A stretch of DNA of 64,000 bases, taken from the NCBI GenBank assembly GCA_944989445.1, contig CALYLW010000058.1:496001-560000 (forward strand), in the 5' to 3' direction. The notes beneath the pieces were generated by a model. It had not been told where the DNA came from and did no database searches. It saw only the letters and a program-made list of their open reading frames with translations. Shown one piece after another: positions 61,128 to 64,000 of the stretch. The DNA is from Ampullaceana balthica (taxonomy: Eukaryota; Mollusca; Gastropoda; Lymnaeidae). Numbering within the stretch: position 1 is the first letter of the stretch; each line of letters starts with the position of its first letter. The translations under genes were made by a program, and so were the position numbers.

Positions 61128-64000
61128 ATTGAATGTTAAGCTTCTTTCAATCCATAGGAAATTTCTCTTTTAAGATGCCTTACAAAAATCTTAAGTGCTC
61201 TGTTACCAGCTAATTGGGTTGTTCACAATTAGTTTTTTTTAAAGGTACTGTCCAGATACATGGAATAAATATTTGAATCCTTTAGTCACAATATTTTTAA
61301 TTTCACTTCCCATCGTTATTTTTATTCCACCAGTTTTACAAATTTGGAGCTAATTGCGTTATTCGGTACTTAAACTTCGAGCAGTGTTTCCTCAATTTAT
61401 TTGCTGCCTACAAACATCTGTCTTATTTCTTTAGTAGAGTGACAAGTTTAAAAAAAAAGATTTCTATGCTGCTGACACCAATTTCTTTTCAAAAAGAAAA
61501 TTTTCATATAACAGTCAAATTCAATATGGGTACTTTTTGAGACATGAGTATTTGTTTGTTAAAACTTAAATACCAGTAAGGGACAAACAATTTGTATTGA
61601 CAAATAATAACAGCAAATAACTAAAATATTTTTTATAAGATTGCTGCACAAATTTCCCACCCCAATCCACAATTTAAATGACCCCTTTAATCGTTAAATT
61701 TTATCCAGTTATTCTTTGCTTTCTTCTTTAACAGTTTGATTTTAAGCAGTTTCTTTGACATGCAGCTGTTATTTTGAAAAAACAACCAGCAATGACCCAA
61801 ATGGTGTTATGAAAGTGTTCATAAAAATAGAACAGTAATGTAATTAGTGTATTTCCAATGCATTTTAATTGATTTTTATTGATATCTATTCTAACTTTCA
61901 ATGACAGTGTCTGTTAAAAAATTAAGGTTGAAGGATATATAATTTCTATTATATTACAAAGATTAATTGGTTACGTATAATTAATTGAATTAACTATAAC
62001 AGCCGTGTGTTGCTCATTGTTAGCACCACTGTCAACATGCCTGTTGCTACCTGGGCTTCATTTTGTGTGGCCAATTTTATTTTCCCCCCATACTTAATTT
62101 GTTTAAAATCGTGTATCTGGATATTATTTGTGTTTGTATATAAATCTATTTTAATTTGTTGAAATGGCGAGTGAAAACTAATTTTGATTTTAAAATAAAC
62201 AATGTAGTTGAGACTGATTTTTATTCATTTTTATTGTAATGTGACTATACATAAATCTTGTTAAACCTTTGTAAGTTTCAATAGTTTCAACCATTTATTG
62301 TTATAGGTAATCCATAATTTTTTTAATGGGTTAAATGATTTCAACTCAATAAAGTAAAATTTACTTCAAAAATGGTTTTATTGAATTTTTCTTTTAGACA
62401 CGTTTTCAATATAAAAATTGTTAAAGCCATTGATAAGTTAACTTAATTTCTAATTTTTTCACATCATAATGCTTCATTAGTGCTCAATAACATTTTTTAA
62501 GGTCATTTCTGTATTACATGTATTTTGTTATTTTAGATAAATCACACTTGACGTCATTAGAATATTTTTTTGTGCTAATGGATGCAGCATATATTGCCAG
62601 GGCAAAAAGCCAATGGTTAAATGTTAACTGGGGCTCAGTGGTACAAGTAAAAACTATTTTTTAAAAGGGATGTTACATCTAATATACTTAGATTTAAAAT
62701 TTAATGGGAGAAACTAGTTAAAGTTGTGGCATCAGATGCCTAGACCAGGGATCTCGGTCACGGTTGATGTTCATAAACATTGTCTGAGGCACAGTGACCT
62801 CATTGAATAGACAGGCATATATTTGGGAATATTGGCTTTAAAGTAAGTTCAGTTTAATGTTATCTTATTGTACTAGGCAAAGTTTTATTCAAATAATATG
62901 AAATTTCAACTTTCTTTTTCTTACTTTTTTAACCAAGCTGATAGCTATTTAAAATCTTGAATCAAGCAACAAAAGATTTGAAAAAAATACTGAAGCTTAA
63001 TTTAATAAATATCATACATATTTATGATACATGAAAACAAACATGTATGCCTTCAATTCATAACTATGTATTAATTTTAATTATACAGAAAAATCATTTT
63101 ATTAATGGTTTTAAATTCAAGAAACGTACTTAACTTACCATAAAAGTATAACTCCTTGTAATAAAGCACCAGCCATATTTTATTATGTACATACATTATT
63201 TACATAAGTATAATTCTCCACTTACAACCTTTTTTTAAAAAAAAACACATCCCCTGTATGTACACATAGCTGTCAAAATGATACGCCTCCCCTCCCCCAT
63301 ATATCTATAAAAATGACATTGTATAGACATTTTTTAACATAATAAAAAAATGAGAGAAAGGTTTTCTCCAAGGTCTGAGGTAACAGTGGTTCAGAAATAT
63401 GCACTGGGAGCTACTTGTAGAGAATTATAAAACTATTTCCACTTCCAATCCAATTGTATTGATACAACAAAAAGACCAAGTTCCAACCAAGTCCATTTTA
63501 AATCACTAAATTAACAGTTTTCAGAAGCTCTGTACTGTATGACCTTTGATCACTTACACTTTGTGTTGAATTATTTTCATCCCTTCATGGGCTTTAAAAA
63601 TTTATATTTGTTAGAATTTGAAAAATTATTAGAAATCATGGAATTTTACTGATGTCTGGATGGTTTTAGTAGAAACAGACTTTGTGGAATATCAGGATCA
63701 TTTAATCAGATTTTGTGCATATCTGCACGTTTTACATGCTGAGCTCCCCTCCCTCTCCTATCCTCATATAAACTTAATCTCCCTCAATGGTTACATAATA
63801 TATAGATAGCCTCTTAAAAATACAAATAGAATGAACCCGCAGACTCAGCAAACTCGTCTTTTCAACTATTTATTATGCCACATTGATAAATTAAGAACAT
63901 TGTCCTCGCATAAATATAAGGAAAAAATAGGGCAAATAGTTTTGCCTTTCCTTTTTCTTGATAAAAACTGCCTGTATTTAACTAAAGTGAATTTTCCGTT
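61128..64000. other. Downstream flank, no gene recognised
   Basis: AT-rich sequence with frequent stops in all frames. No splice-consistent exons, tandem arrays or transposon ends with readable target duplications were seen. It could hold a longer 3' untranslated region of the NSL1-like gene. Confidence 0.5.

Overview
The window is intron-rich, AT-rich animal nuclear DNA full of DNA transposons. A GH9 cellulase with N-terminal cellulose-binding modules, next to a ZNF106 orthologue, points to a mollusc, most likely a gastropod. The protein families support this; species cannot be read from the sequence. There are no operons and no CRISPR. All gene models below were assembled by hand from GT-AG splice sites and reading-frame continuity.

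Region 1 (about 2.6-18.2 kb, plus strand) is a secreted endo-glucanase: 16 exons, 725 codons, signal peptide, CBM2 module, TP-rich linker, second CBM2-like module, and a complete GH9 catalytic domain with DAGD, HHR and D-R-Y-NE motifs. Its introns hold six tandem arrays. The start codon lies in the last unit of one array, and two others copy the 5' splice site of the exon they adjoin. Two hAT-type elements sit 25 bp and 63 bp upstream of catalytic exons.

Region 2 (about 19.2-46.2 kb, minus strand, tail-to-tail with the cellulase) is a ZNF106 orthologue: 21 coding exons, 2,370 codons. It has two N-terminal C2H2 fingers, a long disordered middle with about 36 copies of a seven-residue repeat, a WD40 propeller and a C-terminal finger. 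Its introns are packed with transposons. These include three pogo-like elements of 1.5-2 kb and several nests up to three elements deep whose target-site duplications can be read base by base.

Region 3 (about 46.4-57.3 kb) holds no recognised gene. It contains LINE reverse-transcriptase fragments, a 1.9-kb hAT element with a smaller hAT element inside it, two inverted-repeat elements with 9-bp target duplications, two long fold-back elements, and a hAT copy carrying a BED-finger ORF.

Region 4 (about 57.3-61.1 kb, plus strand) has three in-phase 3' exons of a gene resembling NSL1 of the MIS12 kinetochore complex; its 5' exons were not found. A LINE fragment, a decayed hAT transposase and a SINE lie in its introns. 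From 61.1 kb to the end no gene was recognised.
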